Of a stretch of 64,000 nt of DNA, positions 52,210-60,540 are shown piece after piece (within the stretch, counting starts at the first letter, position 1; the number at the start of each line of letters is the position of its first letter). The notes under the pieces were generated by a model, which searched no databases, was not told the origin of the DNA, and worked only from the letters and a program-made list of their open reading frames with translations. The stretch spans positions 1,550,001 through 1,614,000 of the forward strand of contig CAWHMK010000001.1 in assembly GCA_963830545.1 (NCBI GenBank). Direction: 5' to 3'. The translations under genes and the position numbers were made by a program. This DNA comes from DATGJX01 sp963830545. Its GTDB lineage: Bacteria; Vulcanimicrobiota; Vulcanimicrobiia; Vulcanimicrobiales; Vulcanimicrobiaceae.

Positions 52210-53238
52210 TTACGACAACTGATATAAGAAATCGGGATCGTTTTCGTAGAAGCGCCGGATGTCGTCGACGTCGTATCGCACGAGCGCCAAGCGTTCCACG
52301 CCGAAGCCGAATGCCCATCCGGAATAGACGTCGGGATCGTATTCCATATTGCGCAGCACGTTCGGATGCACCATGCCGGAGCCGCCGAGTTCGATCCAGC
52401 CGGACCCGCCGCACATTCGGCACTGAACGCCTTCGCCTCGGCAGAGCGGACACGTCGTGTCGACTTCGGCGCTCGGTTCGGTGAACGGAAAGAACGACGG
52501 ACGAAAACGCACCTGCTGATCCGGTCCGAACAGTTCCCGGCACATACCGGTGAGCATGCCTTTGAGGTGTCCCATCGTGACGTCTTCGCCGACGAGCAGT
52601 CCTTCGATCTGATTGAACTGAAAGAGGTGGCGCGCGTCGACGGCGTCACGGCGGTAACACTTGCCCGGAACGACGACGGCAACCGGCGGACGATGCTGCT
52701 GCATCGTGCGGATCTGCATCGGTGACGTGTGCGGACGAAGCAGCAGGGAATCCGTGAGAAAAAATGAGTCGAAGCCTTCGCGCGCTGGATGATCGGGCGG
52801 AATGTTGAGCGCTTCGAAGTTGTAGAATTCCGGTTCGATTTCGGGACCGAGCACGACCGCGAAGCCGTGCCGCTGAAAGTACCGGCATGCGTCTTCGATG
52901 ACGCGGCGGACGGGATGGATCGAGCCGGTTTGCGGCGCCTGCGAGGGAAACGTGACGTCGATGCGCGCCGAAAGAGCGGCTTCGAATTGCTGTGCCTCGA
53001 GTTGCGACTCCACGGCCGCGAGCGCTCTTTCCATCGACTCCACGGCTTCGTTGATGATCTTCCCCGCGCCAGGCCGCTCGGAGGCCGGCAATTGGCCTAT
53101 GCCGCGGCGCAGCGCGGTGATTTCGCCGCTTCGTCCGAGGAACGCCACGCGAACGCTTTCAAGGCTCTTAGCGTCGTTTGCGCTCGCGAGCGATGCATCG
53201 AACCGCGCGCGGAGTTCGGCGAGTTGATCGGTCAACAT
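52210..53238 (-). CDS. pheS: Phenylalanine-tRNA ligase alpha subunit PheS
   Basis: A 342-residue catalytic subunit. An N-terminal coiled coil (LTDQLAELRARFDASLAS) is followed by the class II core: motif 2 GKCYRRDAVDARHLFQFNQIEG, a Cys-rich insert (CPLCRGEGVQCRMCGGSGW) common in bacterial PheS, and motif 3 FGFGVERLALVRYD. ATG 53238 fits family length but has no SD; a perfect hairpin ends two bases upstream. An in-frame ATG at 53274 would add 12 residues and place the hairpin inside the coding sequence. Confidence 0.95.
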   Translation of the reverse strand: MLTDQLAELRARFDASLASANDAKSLESVRVAFLGRSGEITALRRGIGQLPASERPGAGKIINEAVESMERALAAVESQLEAQQFEAALSARIDVTFPSQAPQTGSIHPVRRVIEDACRYFQRHGFAVVLGPEIEPEFYNFEALNIPPDHPAREGFDSFFLTDSLLLRPHTSPMQIRTMQQHRPPVAVVVPGKCYRRDAVDARHLFQFNQIEGLLVGEDVTMGHLKGMLTGMCRELFGPDQQVRFRPSFFPFTEPSAEVDTTCPLCRGEGVQCRMCGGSGWIELGGSGMVHPNVLRNMEYDPDVYSGWAFGFGVERLALVRYDVDDIRRFYENDPDFLYQLS

Positions 53239-53240
53239 AA

Positions 53241-53268
53241 AACGCCCGGAGATATTCCGGGCGTTTTT
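53241..53268 (-). terminator. Terminator-like hairpin at the pheS start
   Basis: A perfect 10-bp stem (53241-53250 with 53256-53265) with a 5-base loop. On the minus strand it ends in four T residues, immediately followed by the ATG of pheS. On the plus strand it is followed by a T5 tract. Its place after a Phe-rich micro-ORF suggests an attenuator, or occlusion of the pheS start. Confidence 0.65.
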
Positions 53269-53290
53269 CGACATTCTTCTTCTTGGCGGT

Positions 53291-53395
53291 TCAGATGGCT
53301 GGAGACGGGCTGGGATGCAATTGCCGGTAAATCAAGTAGGCGCTGATCGATCCCGTGTCTTTGAAGAGTTTCCAAAAGAATTCGGAGGTCCTCAT
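53291..53395 (-). CDS. 34-residue YqzL-like micro-ORF upstream of pheS
   Basis: ATG 53395 to TGA 53291. The peptide begins MRTSEFFWKLFKDTGSISAY, followed by LIYRQLHP. The pattern (F)xWKxF..TG.I.AYL.Y... matches the YqzL-like family of very small proteins of unknown function known from Bacillus. AAGGAG lies about 13 bases upstream, rather far. Three of the first 11 residues are Phe with one Trp, and a hairpin sits 26 bases after the stop, before pheS. It could therefore act as a Phe-sensing leader peptide like PheM of E. coli, or be a true small protein, or both. Confidence 0.7.
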   Translation of the reverse strand: MRTSEFFWKLFKDTGSISAYLIYRQLHPSPSPAI

Positions 53396-53455
53396 TGGGT
53401 CCGCAAGTCTCCTTCACTAGACGTTTTGGCTCCGCACGCCCGTGCGAATGGATGC

Positions 53456-53464
53456 AGTATAACA
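53456..53464 (-). promoter_or_regulatory. Extended -10 promoter for the pheST leader
   Basis: TGTTATACT on the minus strand (TG at 53464-53463, TATACT at 53461-53456) fits an extended -10 element; no good -35 is seen. It lies about 60 bases before the micro-ORF. Just upstream, at 53528-53542, is an AT-rich inverted repeat CAAAAA/TTTTTG downstream of the methyltransferase stop. Confidence 0.5.
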
Positions 53465-53544
53465 CGCGACTTTTCCACAGGGTAGTCTTGACTTTTTGGG
53501 GCCAAATGGCTTTCTTGACACGGGTTACAAAAATCGTTTTTGAG

Positions 53545-54318
53545 TCAAAAAAAGGAGCGCTTGGTTGCTTCATAAAGCGCAATGGAGCCGGCTACGGCGG
53601 CATTCAGACTCTCTGCCGGAACGGACATCGGAATGGAGCCGTGCCGCGTGCAGACGGCTTCCCAGCGGCCCAAGCCGTGCCGCTCGTTCCCGACGACAAG
53701 GACGGGATTTTCGGGCCAATCCAAGGCATGCAGCGGTGTCGTGCCTGCTGCCAGACCAGTCACATCGCGATCGCCCAGAGCCCGGGCAACATCGGCCGGT
53801 TCGGCCGTCGCCAGCGGCAAACGAAACACGGCTCCCATCGCCGAGCGGATCACCTTGGGCAGATGCGCCTCCGCGCCGAGCGAGCCCAGGATGACCCCCG
53901 CTGCGCCGAAGGCCTCGGCCGTTCGCAAGAGCGTGCCCGTATTGCCGGGGTCGTTCACATCGGCGAGCACGAGTACGACGCCGGGCCGCGCGAAGATTTC
54001 CGCGGCGCTTCGAAAGCGAAGCGGCGCGACGGCAACGAGGCCGGTCGGCGTCTCGACGTCCGATAAGCGCTTCATCGCGCGTTCGTCGACGGTATACACG
54101 GTTGCGCCCTCACGTTCGAGCGCGCCGACGAGCGCGATGCGCTCGAATGCGTCCCGGGTAACGTAAATGCTTTCGATTGGTACGCCGGCATCGATCGCTT
54201 CCTGCAGCAGCGTCGGACCTTCGAATGAAAAACGGCCTTGCCGTTTGCGCCCTTTCTTCGTGAGCAGCTCGCGGGCCGCGTCGACGCGCGGGCTATGCGC
54301 GCCGAGAGAAGTAGGCAC
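53545..54318 (-). CDS. TrmH/SpoU family RNA 2'-O-methyltransferase
   Basis: A 257-residue SPOUT methyltransferase. The N-terminal substrate-binding domain (LLTKKGRKRQGRFSFEGPTL) is followed by the knotted SAM domain with the three SpoU motifs: LADVNDPGNTGTLLRTAEAF, VLVVGNERHGLG and IPMSVPAESLNAAVAGSIAL. The likely role is ribose methylation of 23S rRNA (RlmB or TsnR-like) or tRNA; the target cannot be fixed. Its 5' end overlaps the next small membrane gene by 26 bases. Confidence 0.92.
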   Translation of the reverse strand: MPTSLGAHSPRVDAARELLTKKGRKRQGRFSFEGPTLLQEAIDAGVPIESIYVTRDAFERIALVGALEREGATVYTVDERAMKRLSDVETPTGLVAVAPLRFRSAAEIFARPGVVLVLADVNDPGNTGTLLRTAEAFGAAGVILGSLGAEAHLPKVIRSAMGAVFRLPLATAEPADVARALGDRDVTGLAAGTTPLHALDWPENPVLVVGNERHGLGRWEAVCTRHGSIPMSVPAESLNAAVAGSIALYEATKRSFF

Positions 54319-54493
54319 GCAGCGCGATCATTGCGACGCCCGAAACGATCGCGGAGATCATGACGGCGATGCGATCGTTGAAGTGATGGGGCACGACGAA
54401 TTTGAGCAGCAGCACGGTGATGATGATGAAAATCACAGCGAAGATCAGCAGCCAGAACAATTCTTGACCGATCGACGATTGCGAACGTTGCAC
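54293..54493 (-). CDS. Small membrane protein (66 residues)
   Basis: Two strong hydrophobic segments, ELFWLLIFAVIFIIITVLLL and RIAVMISAIVSGVAMIAL, are joined by a short His-containing loop (VVPHHFNDR). No family assigned. It overlaps the methyltransferase start by 26 bases, which suggests co-expression. It is divergent from the Nudix gene. Confidence 0.6.
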   Translation of the reverse strand: MQRSQSSIGQELFWLLIFAVIFIIITVLLLKFVVPHHFNDRIAVMISAIVSGVAMIALRAYFSRRA

Positions 54494-54542
54494 GCTTGCT
54501 TCTACGAGGCCAACGCGCGGTATTCCGTTAAATCTCGGGGCT

Positions 54543-55094
54543 ATGAGCGATTTGCCGCGTCTGATAGAGTCACGGGAGATTTACAAAGGACGGGTGTTCC
54601 GGCTGCGCACGGACACGATTGAAGACGCGGACGGGCGGCGCCATGCGCTCGATATCGTCGAGCATCCCGGGTCGTACGCGATAGCCGCTTTGCCCGGCAC
54701 CGAGCGGATCGTCCTGGTGCGGCAATACCGGCACGCGGCGGGCGTCCCCCTTTGGGAAATTCCGGCCGGCACTGCCGAGCCTGACGAATCGTGCGAAGAG
54801 GGTGCCGTGCGCGAGCTCCGCGAGGAAACCGGCTACACGGCTGATTCCTTGGACCTGCTGTGCTCGGTATATCCGACACCGGGCTACGATACCGAGCGCG
54901 TCCGAATCTATGCTGCGAGGGGATTGCATGCGGGCCCCCAGCAACTCGAAGAAGACGAGCGCATCGACCTTCGAGAAGTCACTTTCGACGATGCGTGGAG
55001 CATGCAAGCAAGCGGGCAAATCGTCGACATGAAAACGGTCTTGGCACTTCTTTGGCTGGCCGGGCGCCGTACGGATATAAATAAGTTTTTTTAA
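54543..55094 (+). CDS. Nudix hydrolase, ADP-ribose pyrophosphatase type
   Basis: A 183-residue Nudix protein. The Nudix box is complete: GTAEPDESCEEGAV then RELREETGY (G-x5-E-x7-REUxEExGU). The preceding RIVLVRQYRHAAG and PLWEIPAG, and the following YPTPGYDTERVRIY, are typical of ADP-ribose pyrophosphatases, which cleave ADP-ribose to AMP and ribose-5-phosphate with Mg2+. Substrate assignment is by similarity only. Confidence 0.92.
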   Translation: MSDLPRLIESREIYKGRVFRLRTDTIEDADGRRHALDIVEHPGSYAIAALPGTERIVLVRQYRHAAGVPLWEIPAGTAEPDESCEEGAVRELREETGYTADSLDLLCSVYPTPGYDTERVRIYAARGLHAGPQQLEEDERIDLREVTFDDAWSMQASGQIVDMKTVLALLWLAGRRTDINKFF

Positions 55095-55119
55095 GAGTCG
55101 ATAATCCATCTACGAAGCT

Positions 55120-55159
55120 GCCACAGAATGCGCTATTGTAGCGTTTAAGTAGCTGTGGC
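55120..55159 (+). promoter_or_regulatory. Nested stem-loop leader upstream of the 91-residue ORF
   Basis: A 7-bp outer stem (GCCACAG 55120-55126 with CTGTGGC 55153-55159) encloses an inner 5-bp hairpin (CGCTA 55131-55135, TTG loop, TAGCG 55139-55143). It lies 24 bases before the GTG start and 10 bases before its GGAGG. It may be a structured 5' leader; no known riboswitch class is recognised. Confidence 0.4.
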
Positions 55160-55183
55160 GTTTCGCCATGGAGGTAGTAGCGC

Positions 55184-55459
55184 GTGGACACCCCGCGGGA
55201 TATCAATGCGGTTCTAAAGTATTTGCTCAGCGATGGCAAGGAAGCCGGAGTACCGACCGTGTTAGCACCAGAAGATGAGGCCTATCTCAATAAGCTCATT
55301 GCCGCGGTGCGCACGGGAAAACGTGCTGTGCTGATCGTCGAAGACTCCGACGACAAGCTGAAATACATGTTCAGCAATGCATCGCGCGCCGAAGCGGTAA
55401 GCATGCTCGGCAAAGTGATCGAAGCGACCGGACGGCGTTTAGCGAACGGCGACGACTAA
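55184..55459 (+). CDS. Hypothetical 91-residue protein
   Basis: GTG start with GGAGG about 10 bases upstream. The protein is soluble and acidic (AVLIVEDSDDKLKYMFSNAS, AEAVSMLGKVIEATGRRLAN). It may be a small alpha/beta regulatory domain, but no family is recognised. A structured leader precedes it. Its end overlaps the convergent hydrolase gene by four bases. Confidence 0.65.
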   Translation: MDTPRDINAVLKYLLSDGKEAGVPTVLAPEDEAYLNKLIAAVRTGKRAVLIVEDSDDKLKYMFSNASRAEAVSMLGKVIEATGRRLANGDD

Positions 55460-56892
55460 CCGTACGGCTGTAAGAACAGTCCGTCGATCTTTCCGTCCGG
55501 CGTAAGCGTAAAATGAAACCGGTACGCGCCATGCCGGAACTTGACATCGAAAACGTACACCGTGTCTTCGGACGCCGGGTAGCTTTCGACCGGAACCAGT
55601 GAAAGCACCGGACCGTACGCTTGAAAATCAGCTCGTTGAACGACCTGATCGCTCAAGTATTTGCTGAACGCCGGAGTCAACTGCGTGCGGTCCACGTCGA
55701 CGCGTGCCAGGCGTCCGAGCCATTCGGTTGCGCGGCTCGTAATGACGTTTGCGAAGTGCGCCGGCGGAAGTGGTGCGATGATGTCCAGGATGCGGCTCGC
55801 CAAACGCTCGGGCTGAACGGTCGTTTCGCCGTGCAGCGAATCTGCGTTTGCGAGCACGATAACCGCCAAATGCTCGTCGGGGAGCACCGTGTTCATCGCA
55901 TGATAGCCGGCCAGCTCCCCGTTTTGCCAGACGAACCGCTGCCCGCCGCGCTGGTCGACGACCCATCCCATGCCGTACTGCACTTGTCCGGGCAGTCCGT
56001 TTGCCGTCCACATGTCACGCACCGAATCGACGTCGAGCAGCAGCGGTAAACCGACGTCCCATTTCGCCAGATCTTGCACGGTCGTAACCAGATCGGAACT
56101 TCCGAATAGCCACGACGGATCCCAAGCGCGCACGCGGACGAACTTGCCGCTTCGGCGTGTATAGCCGAGCGCGTGCGAGGGTGAAATACCTTCATCGCCC
56201 GCAAGAAAACTCGACGTCATGATGAGCGGCTGAAAGATCTGCGTCGAATAGAAGATGGAAAGCGGCAGGCCGCTCACCCGCTGCACGATGACGCCGGCCA
56301 ACAGATAGTTGAAGTTATTGTCCGCGAATGCGGTGCCCGGCGAGAACTGCACCGGCATCTTGCTCGCGGCTTCGATCAGATCGTCGACCTTCACGGGGCG
56401 GGTGAGATCGCGTGAAACGCCGTCCGAATCGCGCGGCGAGGGCAAGCCGGAAGTTTGCTCCAGAAGCTCGCGTATCGTGACGTCTTTTGCAATCGCGAGT
56501 TCGGGAACGTATTTCGTCACCTTGTCGTCGAGGGAGAGTTTGTTTTGCTGCGCAAGCAGCAGAACGCACGCAGCCGTGAATTGCTTGCCGATGGATCCGG
56601 CGTAAAATTGTGTGCTCGGCGAGATGTCGCGCTTGCGCTCCACGTCGCCATAGCCGAAACCGCGCGCGTAGACGAGAAGTCCGTCTTCGACGACGCCGAT
56701 TGCCAGACCGGGAGTACTTCCCGAGTGAATTTCGGCGCGGGCGGCCGCGTCGATCTCGCGTGCTTGCGCTTCTGTGAATGGCGGCGCGGACGGCGGCGCC
56801 GGCGGTGGCGTGGGCGGCACTGTTTGCTGCGCACGAGTGCCTGCCGGCAGCAGCGCGGCGGCCAAGGCAAGAACGGCGATCGCGATTCGCAT
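55456..56892 (-). CDS. Beta-lactamase-fold serine hydrolase, secreted
   Basis: A 478-residue exported protein: signal peptide (IAVLALAAALLPAGTRAQ), a Pro-rich linker (PTPPPAPPSAPP), then the class C/DD-peptidase fold with SxxK in YAGSIGKQFTAAC, YxN-like FNYLLAG and the third motif near WQNGELAGYHAMN. A C-terminal beta-rich domain (YVFDVKFRHGAYRFHFTL) follows. It is the second member of this fold in the window, only distantly similar to the one at 29 kb. It lies downstream of the ECF anti-sigma gene and could be part of its output. Confidence 0.88.
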   Translation of the reverse strand: MRIAIAVLALAAALLPAGTRAQQTVPPTPPPAPPSAPPFTEAQAREIDAAARAEIHSGSTPGLAIGVVEDGLLVYARGFGYGDVERKRDISPSTQFYAGSIGKQFTAACVLLLAQQNKLSLDDKVTKYVPELAIAKDVTIRELLEQTSGLPSPRDSDGVSRDLTRPVKVDDLIEAASKMPVQFSPGTAFADNNFNYLLAGVIVQRVSGLPLSIFYSTQIFQPLIMTSSFLAGDEGISPSHALGYTRRSGKFVRVRAWDPSWLFGSSDLVTTVQDLAKWDVGLPLLLDVDSVRDMWTANGLPGQVQYGMGWVVDQRGGQRFVWQNGELAGYHAMNTVLPDEHLAVIVLANADSLHGETTVQPERLASRILDIIAPLPPAHFANVITSRATEWLGRLARVDVDRTQLTPAFSKYLSDQVVQRADFQAYGPVLSLVPVESYPASEDTVYVFDVKFRHGAYRFHFTLTPDGKIDGLFLQPYG

Positions 56893-56937
56893 GGAGGCGC
56901 ACTTCGTTGCCGGGGCTATCCGAGGCCTTGCTTAGTA

Positions 56938-57600
56938 TTAGTAGACTAGGTGAGCATCCGCGACGACGGCGCCGTCGTCCAACAGCGCGAGTTCGTCCAT
57001 TTTATGGTTCACGGGCAAATACAGCGTGCCGCTCTCGCCGTGCTCGGCGACGGTGCCCAGCATCTCCATGCGTCCGCCGTGCACGTATGCTACCTGCATA
57101 CCCGGACGCGGATGCATGACGACGACGTAATACCAATCGCCGCGCGGTCCGTAGAGCACTTTTGCGTTCATCGGCCGGTTCCCGGGCGACATGAATGAAG
57201 CGTGGTCGATTTCGGTTCCGGCGCTTGCCAGTCGAGCGAGCGCGCGCTCGTCCTGCTGCATGGCAACCAGCGCGGTATTGCGATCGACCGCGACCCACGT
57301 TGGGATGAGCGCAAGCACGATCGCCGCAGCAATAGCCGCCGCGAACGGGCGCCAAGCCGGAAATCCCGCGCGCTTCCCGTGCGCGAGTGAATGTTCCAAG
57401 CGCGCGCGTAGATTCGGCGGAACTTCACGCTGCGGCCGCGCTTGTACTTGCGCGAGCGCAGCGACCGTATTTTCGGCTTCCTGAAGTCGCAGCGTGCACG
57501 TGCTGCATTGCGCGACATGCCGCTCGACGCGCGCCGTCTCCAGTTCGTCAAGCGACCCGAGCGCGTACAATTCCGCGAGATCGTCGATGTGGTCGATCAC
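56938..57600 (-). CDS. Zinc-finger anti-sigma factor (RskA-like)
   Basis: A 220-residue transmembrane anti-sigma factor. The N-terminal ZAS domain has the HxxxCxxC zinc motif HVAQCSTC after an acidic helix (DLAELYALGSLDELETARV). One membrane segment (FAAAIAAAIVLALIPTWVAV) leads to an extracytoplasmic RskA-like domain (KVLYGPRGDWYYVVVMHP). It should hold the adjacent ECF sigma factor inactive until an envelope signal. Its start overlaps the sigma gene stop by four bases, the classic paired arrangement. Confidence 0.9.
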   Translation of the reverse strand: MIDHIDDLAELYALGSLDELETARVERHVAQCSTCTLRLQEAENTVAALAQVQARPQREVPPNLRARLEHSLAHGKRAGFPAWRPFAAAIAAAIVLALIPTWVAVDRNTALVAMQQDERALARLASAGTEIDHASFMSPGNRPMNAKVLYGPRGDWYYVVVMHPRPGMQVAYVHGGRMEMLGTVAEHGESGTLYLPVNHKMDELALLDDGAVVADAHLVY

Positions 57601-58163
57601 GAGCCCGTCCCCGCACGCAAAGCGGCGCCGAGTTTGCGCAAGCCGAGCGCGATGCGGCTCTTCACCGTCCCGAGGGGCTGGTCGAGTTCGCGCGCAATTT
57701 CTACGTGCGTTTTCTCGCCGAAATACGCGAGCAGCACCGCCGCGCGCTGTTCGTCCGGCAACTGCGCGAGCGCTTCACGAACGCGTTGCTCTTCGAGAAA
57801 ATCGGGAATGTGCAGTTCCTGCGCCGTTTCCGCTTCGCGGCTGACGCGCTGCGTCAGACGCTGCCGCCGCGCCGCCGAACGCCTACGCGAAATCGCTTCG
57901 TTACGCACGCAGACGATCAGAAACGAGCGCACGGAACCGCGCTCCGCCGTAAACGTGCGAGGATTTTTCCAAACGCGCACGAGTGCGTCGTGCACGCAGT
58001 CTTCCGCGTCCTCCGCGACGTGCAGCACGTTGTGCGCAACCGAATAGAGCAGCGAGCCGAAACGGCGGTAGGCCTCGTCGAACGCCCAGCGCTCGCGACG
58101 CGCAAATGCTTGCGCCAACGCGGCCTCGTCAGCGCCCCCATCGGGCGTGGCGGCGGTTGCCAT
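57597..58163 (-). CDS. ECF-type RNA polymerase sigma factor (SigK/ECF19-like)
   Basis: A 188-residue ECF sigma factor. Region 2 is AFDEAYRRFGSLLYSVAHNV, then AEDCVHDALVRVWKNPRTF; region 4 is LPDEQRAAVLLAYFGEKTHV, then GTVKSRIALGLRKLG. It is coupled to the anti-sigma gene and lies 23 bases downstream of a PP2C-type phosphatase gene, which suggests a joint stress-signalling unit. Target promoters are unknown. Confidence 0.93.
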   Translation of the reverse strand: MATAATPDGGADEAALAQAFARRERWAFDEAYRRFGSLLYSVAHNVLHVAEDAEDCVHDALVRVWKNPRTFTAERGSVRSFLIVCVRNEAISRRRSAARRQRLTQRVSREAETAQELHIPDFLEEQRVREALAQLPDEQRAAVLLAYFGEKTHVEIARELDQPLGTVKSRIALGLRKLGAALRAGTGS

Positions 58164-58186
58164 AGCCGGCGCTGAATTCGTTCACA

Positions 58187-60181
58187 TCAGGAGTACGCCT
58201 GCGCGGCCTCGCCGGTTTGCAGCACCAGAACGGCGATGTCGTCGCTTTGCGGAGCGTCGAGCACGCCGTCAATAATCGCTTGCGCCGGGTTCTCCTCGCG
58301 TAAGAAATGCCTGGACGCGAGCACGCCGTGCAGCCGCTGTTCGGCGGCGATGACGTCGCGCCCGTATTCGATGAGCCCGTCCGTGAAGAAGATGAGGGTC
58401 GTTCCCGGTTGCAGCGTAACCCGGCGCTGTTCGAGGAGCACGTCGTCGAACGCGTCGCCGAGCGGCGGTCCGCTGCCGTTCAAGACGTTCACCGTGCCGT
58501 CCGCGTCGAGCACGATCGGCGGCGGATGTCCGGCAAGGCTATACGTGAATTCGCGCGAGTGCGGATTGTACACGCCGGTGAGCGCCGTGATCATCGGATA
58601 CGCATGTTCCAGCATCATTACACGGTTTGCGCGCGCAAGCACGTCTTTGGGTCCGTGCAACTCGAGCGCCGCCGCGCGAATCGCCTGCCGCACGATGCTC
58701 ATCGTCACCGCGGCGTCGACGCCGTGGCCTGCGACGTCGCCCATGGAAACGGCAATCCGTCCGCCTTCGAGCGGAAACGCGTCGTACCAATCTCCGCCAA
58801 CGGCCTCCCCTTGATCCGAAGCCGCCGCGGAATATGCCCACGAAAACTGAACATTTTCGGTTTGCGGAAGCGATGCCGGCAGCAGCGCGCGCTGCAGCGT
58901 CGTTGCGACGCGACGTTCGCGCTCGAAGGACTGTGCGTTCTCGAGCGCAATCGCGCCGCGGCGTCCGAGTTCGAGCGCCGTGTTCAAATCCAATTCGGTA
59001 TAGAGGCGCGTCGGATCGTCGCTTGCAATACCGAGTACGCCGAGTACGCGGTCGCGGAAGCGCAGCGGAACGATCATTCCCGAGGTGTATCCGACCTGGC
59101 CGTAGATTCGCCGGTGTTCCGGATTCGGAATCACGTATGCCACCGCTTCGTCGTCGATTTGCTGGAGCAGTTGCGGTTTGAGTGTTCGCAAAACAGCGGG
59201 TGGTCCGATCTGCGCATCGCTGTTGTAGAGGCGCTGCCCGCGCAGTTGCGCGAGCAAATCTTCTTTTTGCGGATCGTCGTGAGCGACCACCGCCGCGCGC
59301 AGCGCCCCGCGCTTGTCGGGAACGTCGATCTGGCACCATGTGCCCAGCGAGGCTATCGCCAATCGCGCGATGCGTTCCAGCGTCGTGCTGACGTCGAGCG
59401 TCGAGCCGAGGACCTCGCTTGCCAGCGCGAAGAATGCTTGCTGTGCTTCGGCGCGTTTCTGCCGGTCGATATCCGTGGCGGTTCCGAGCCAACTGACGAT
59501 CGCGCCGCTTTCATCGCGAATCGGAATGGAGCGGAACAGGAACCAGCGGTACTTTCCATCTCTACCGCGATAGCGGCATTCGTCCTCGAATGCCTCACCG
59601 GTATGCAGCGTGCGCTCGCGCTCGGCGTGCAGGCGCGCGGCATCTTCGGGATGCACGACGATTTCCCAACCCAATCCGCGGTTTTGTTCTTCGGAAAGAC
59701 CCGTGTAGTCCAGCCAGCGCTTGTTGGCGTACGTTGCGTTTCCATCGGGCGCGTCGAGCCAGACGAACGACGGAATGGCTTCCGCGATGAGCCGATAGCG
59801 GCGCTCGAGTTCGCGGCTTTGCGTAACGTCCACGAAAACACCGACGCTGCCCTCCACGTCGCCGTCGGGATTGCGCAGCGGCCATGCGGATGCGATGAGT
59901 TCGAAGCGTTGCCCGTCTTCGCGGAACAGTTGGAGCGCGGAATCGAGCACTTCGACGCCGTCGCGCGACGCGCGGTGCAGCGGTAGCTCTCGTGGGGGAA
60001 CGTTTTTGCCGCCGGCAAGATATTCGAAACGCGATCCGGCCGTGAGTTCGCGAAAGGCGCGGTTACCCTGCACGCGATCGCACTCACGATCGAATGCGAT
60101 CGCGATGGGTACGGGCAGACGCTCGAGGACGGCTAATAAGCCGAGGACATAGACCTCGAAGCCGCGGGTCTTGCTCTGCAT
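58187..60181 (-). CDS. PAS-PAS-GAF-PP2C (SpoIIE-type) serine phosphatase
   Basis: A 664-residue multi-domain sensor. Two PAS domains (about 15-125 and 125-255; SFVWLDAPDGNATYANKRW and CRYRGRDGKYRWFLFRSIPI with its PAC motif), a GAF domain (about 265-420) and a C-terminal SpoIIE/RsbU PP2C domain with metal ligands in GGDWYDAFPLEGG and MGDVAGHGVDAAV. Such enzymes dephosphorylate anti-anti-sigma factors in partner-switching. No STAS or HATPase partner is encoded nearby. It directly precedes an ECF sigma pair. Start ATG 60181 chosen because residues upstream look non-coding. Confidence 0.9.
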   Translation of the reverse strand: MQSKTRGFEVYVLGLLAVLERLPVPIAIAFDRECDRVQGNRAFRELTAGSRFEYLAGGKNVPPRELPLHRASRDGVEVLDSALQLFREDGQRFELIASAWPLRNPDGDVEGSVGVFVDVTQSRELERRYRLIAEAIPSFVWLDAPDGNATYANKRWLDYTGLSEEQNRGLGWEIVVHPEDAARLHAERERTLHTGEAFEDECRYRGRDGKYRWFLFRSIPIRDESGAIVSWLGTATDIDRQKRAEAQQAFFALASEVLGSTLDVSTTLERIARLAIASLGTWCQIDVPDKRGALRAAVVAHDDPQKEDLLAQLRGQRLYNSDAQIGPPAVLRTLKPQLLQQIDDEAVAYVIPNPEHRRIYGQVGYTSGMIVPLRFRDRVLGVLGIASDDPTRLYTELDLNTALELGRRGAIALENAQSFERERRVATTLQRALLPASLPQTENVQFSWAYSAAASDQGEAVGGDWYDAFPLEGGRIAVSMGDVAGHGVDAAVTMSIVRQAIRAAALELHGPKDVLARANRVMMLEHAYPMITALTGVYNPHSREFTYSLAGHPPPIVLDADGTVNVLNGSGPPLGDAFDDVLLEQRRVTLQPGTTLIFFTDGLIEYGRDVIAAEQRLHGVLASRHFLREENPAQAIIDGVLDAPQSDDIAVLVLQTGEAAQAYS

Positions 60182-60219
60182 GCCTGTCGATTGGTTCGCC
60201 GCGGCCGGCCCAAAGCCGT

Positions 60220-60498
60220 CTACTGGACGATGTAAACGGGGACTTTTCCCTTGATGACCGACACCTTGAGGGTATCGTGCGGCTTCACTTTTCCGAAGTT
60301 CACGCTGCCGGTTGCAGCAAGGGTCGTTTCCATGCCGTTGTTCATCGCAACCATGACGTGCTGCGTGTCGGGCACCTTCTCGACTTTGACTATGTACGTG
60401 CCGTCGGGAATGAGCGACGCATCGACGGTCGCTGCGGGGGCCGCGGCGCGTGCGAGCGCAAAAACGCAGCACGCAATGAAAAGGATCCGCTTAGTCAT
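60220..60498 (-). CDS. Small secreted protein
   Basis: A 92-residue protein with a signal peptide (ILFIACCVFALARAAAPA). The mature 65 residues form a small beta-rich domain (GTYIVKVEKVPDTQHVMVAM, DTLKVSVIKGKVPVYIV) and end in a hydrophobic strand. No family recognised. It is 38 bases upstream of the phosphatase gene on the same strand. Confidence 0.68.
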   Translation of the reverse strand: MTKRILFIACCVFALARAAAPAATVDASLIPDGTYIVKVEKVPDTQHVMVAMNNGMETTLAATGSVNFGKVKPHDTLKVSVIKGKVPVYIVQ

Positions 60499-60540
60499 AC
60501 CGCGCCAGTCTACTGCTTGCGAACGCTTTCCCGTAAGACG

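Noticed and set aside
51765..52543. Repeat-encoded proteins (several long frames across the repeat on both strands)
   Set aside because: Unit lengths are not all multiples of three, the frames run into pheS or pheT out of frame, and the composition is typical of GC-rich non-coding repeats.
58307..59986. A 559-codon plus-strand open frame
   Set aside because: Antisense to the PAS-GAF-PP2C gene; Arg-rich with no domain.
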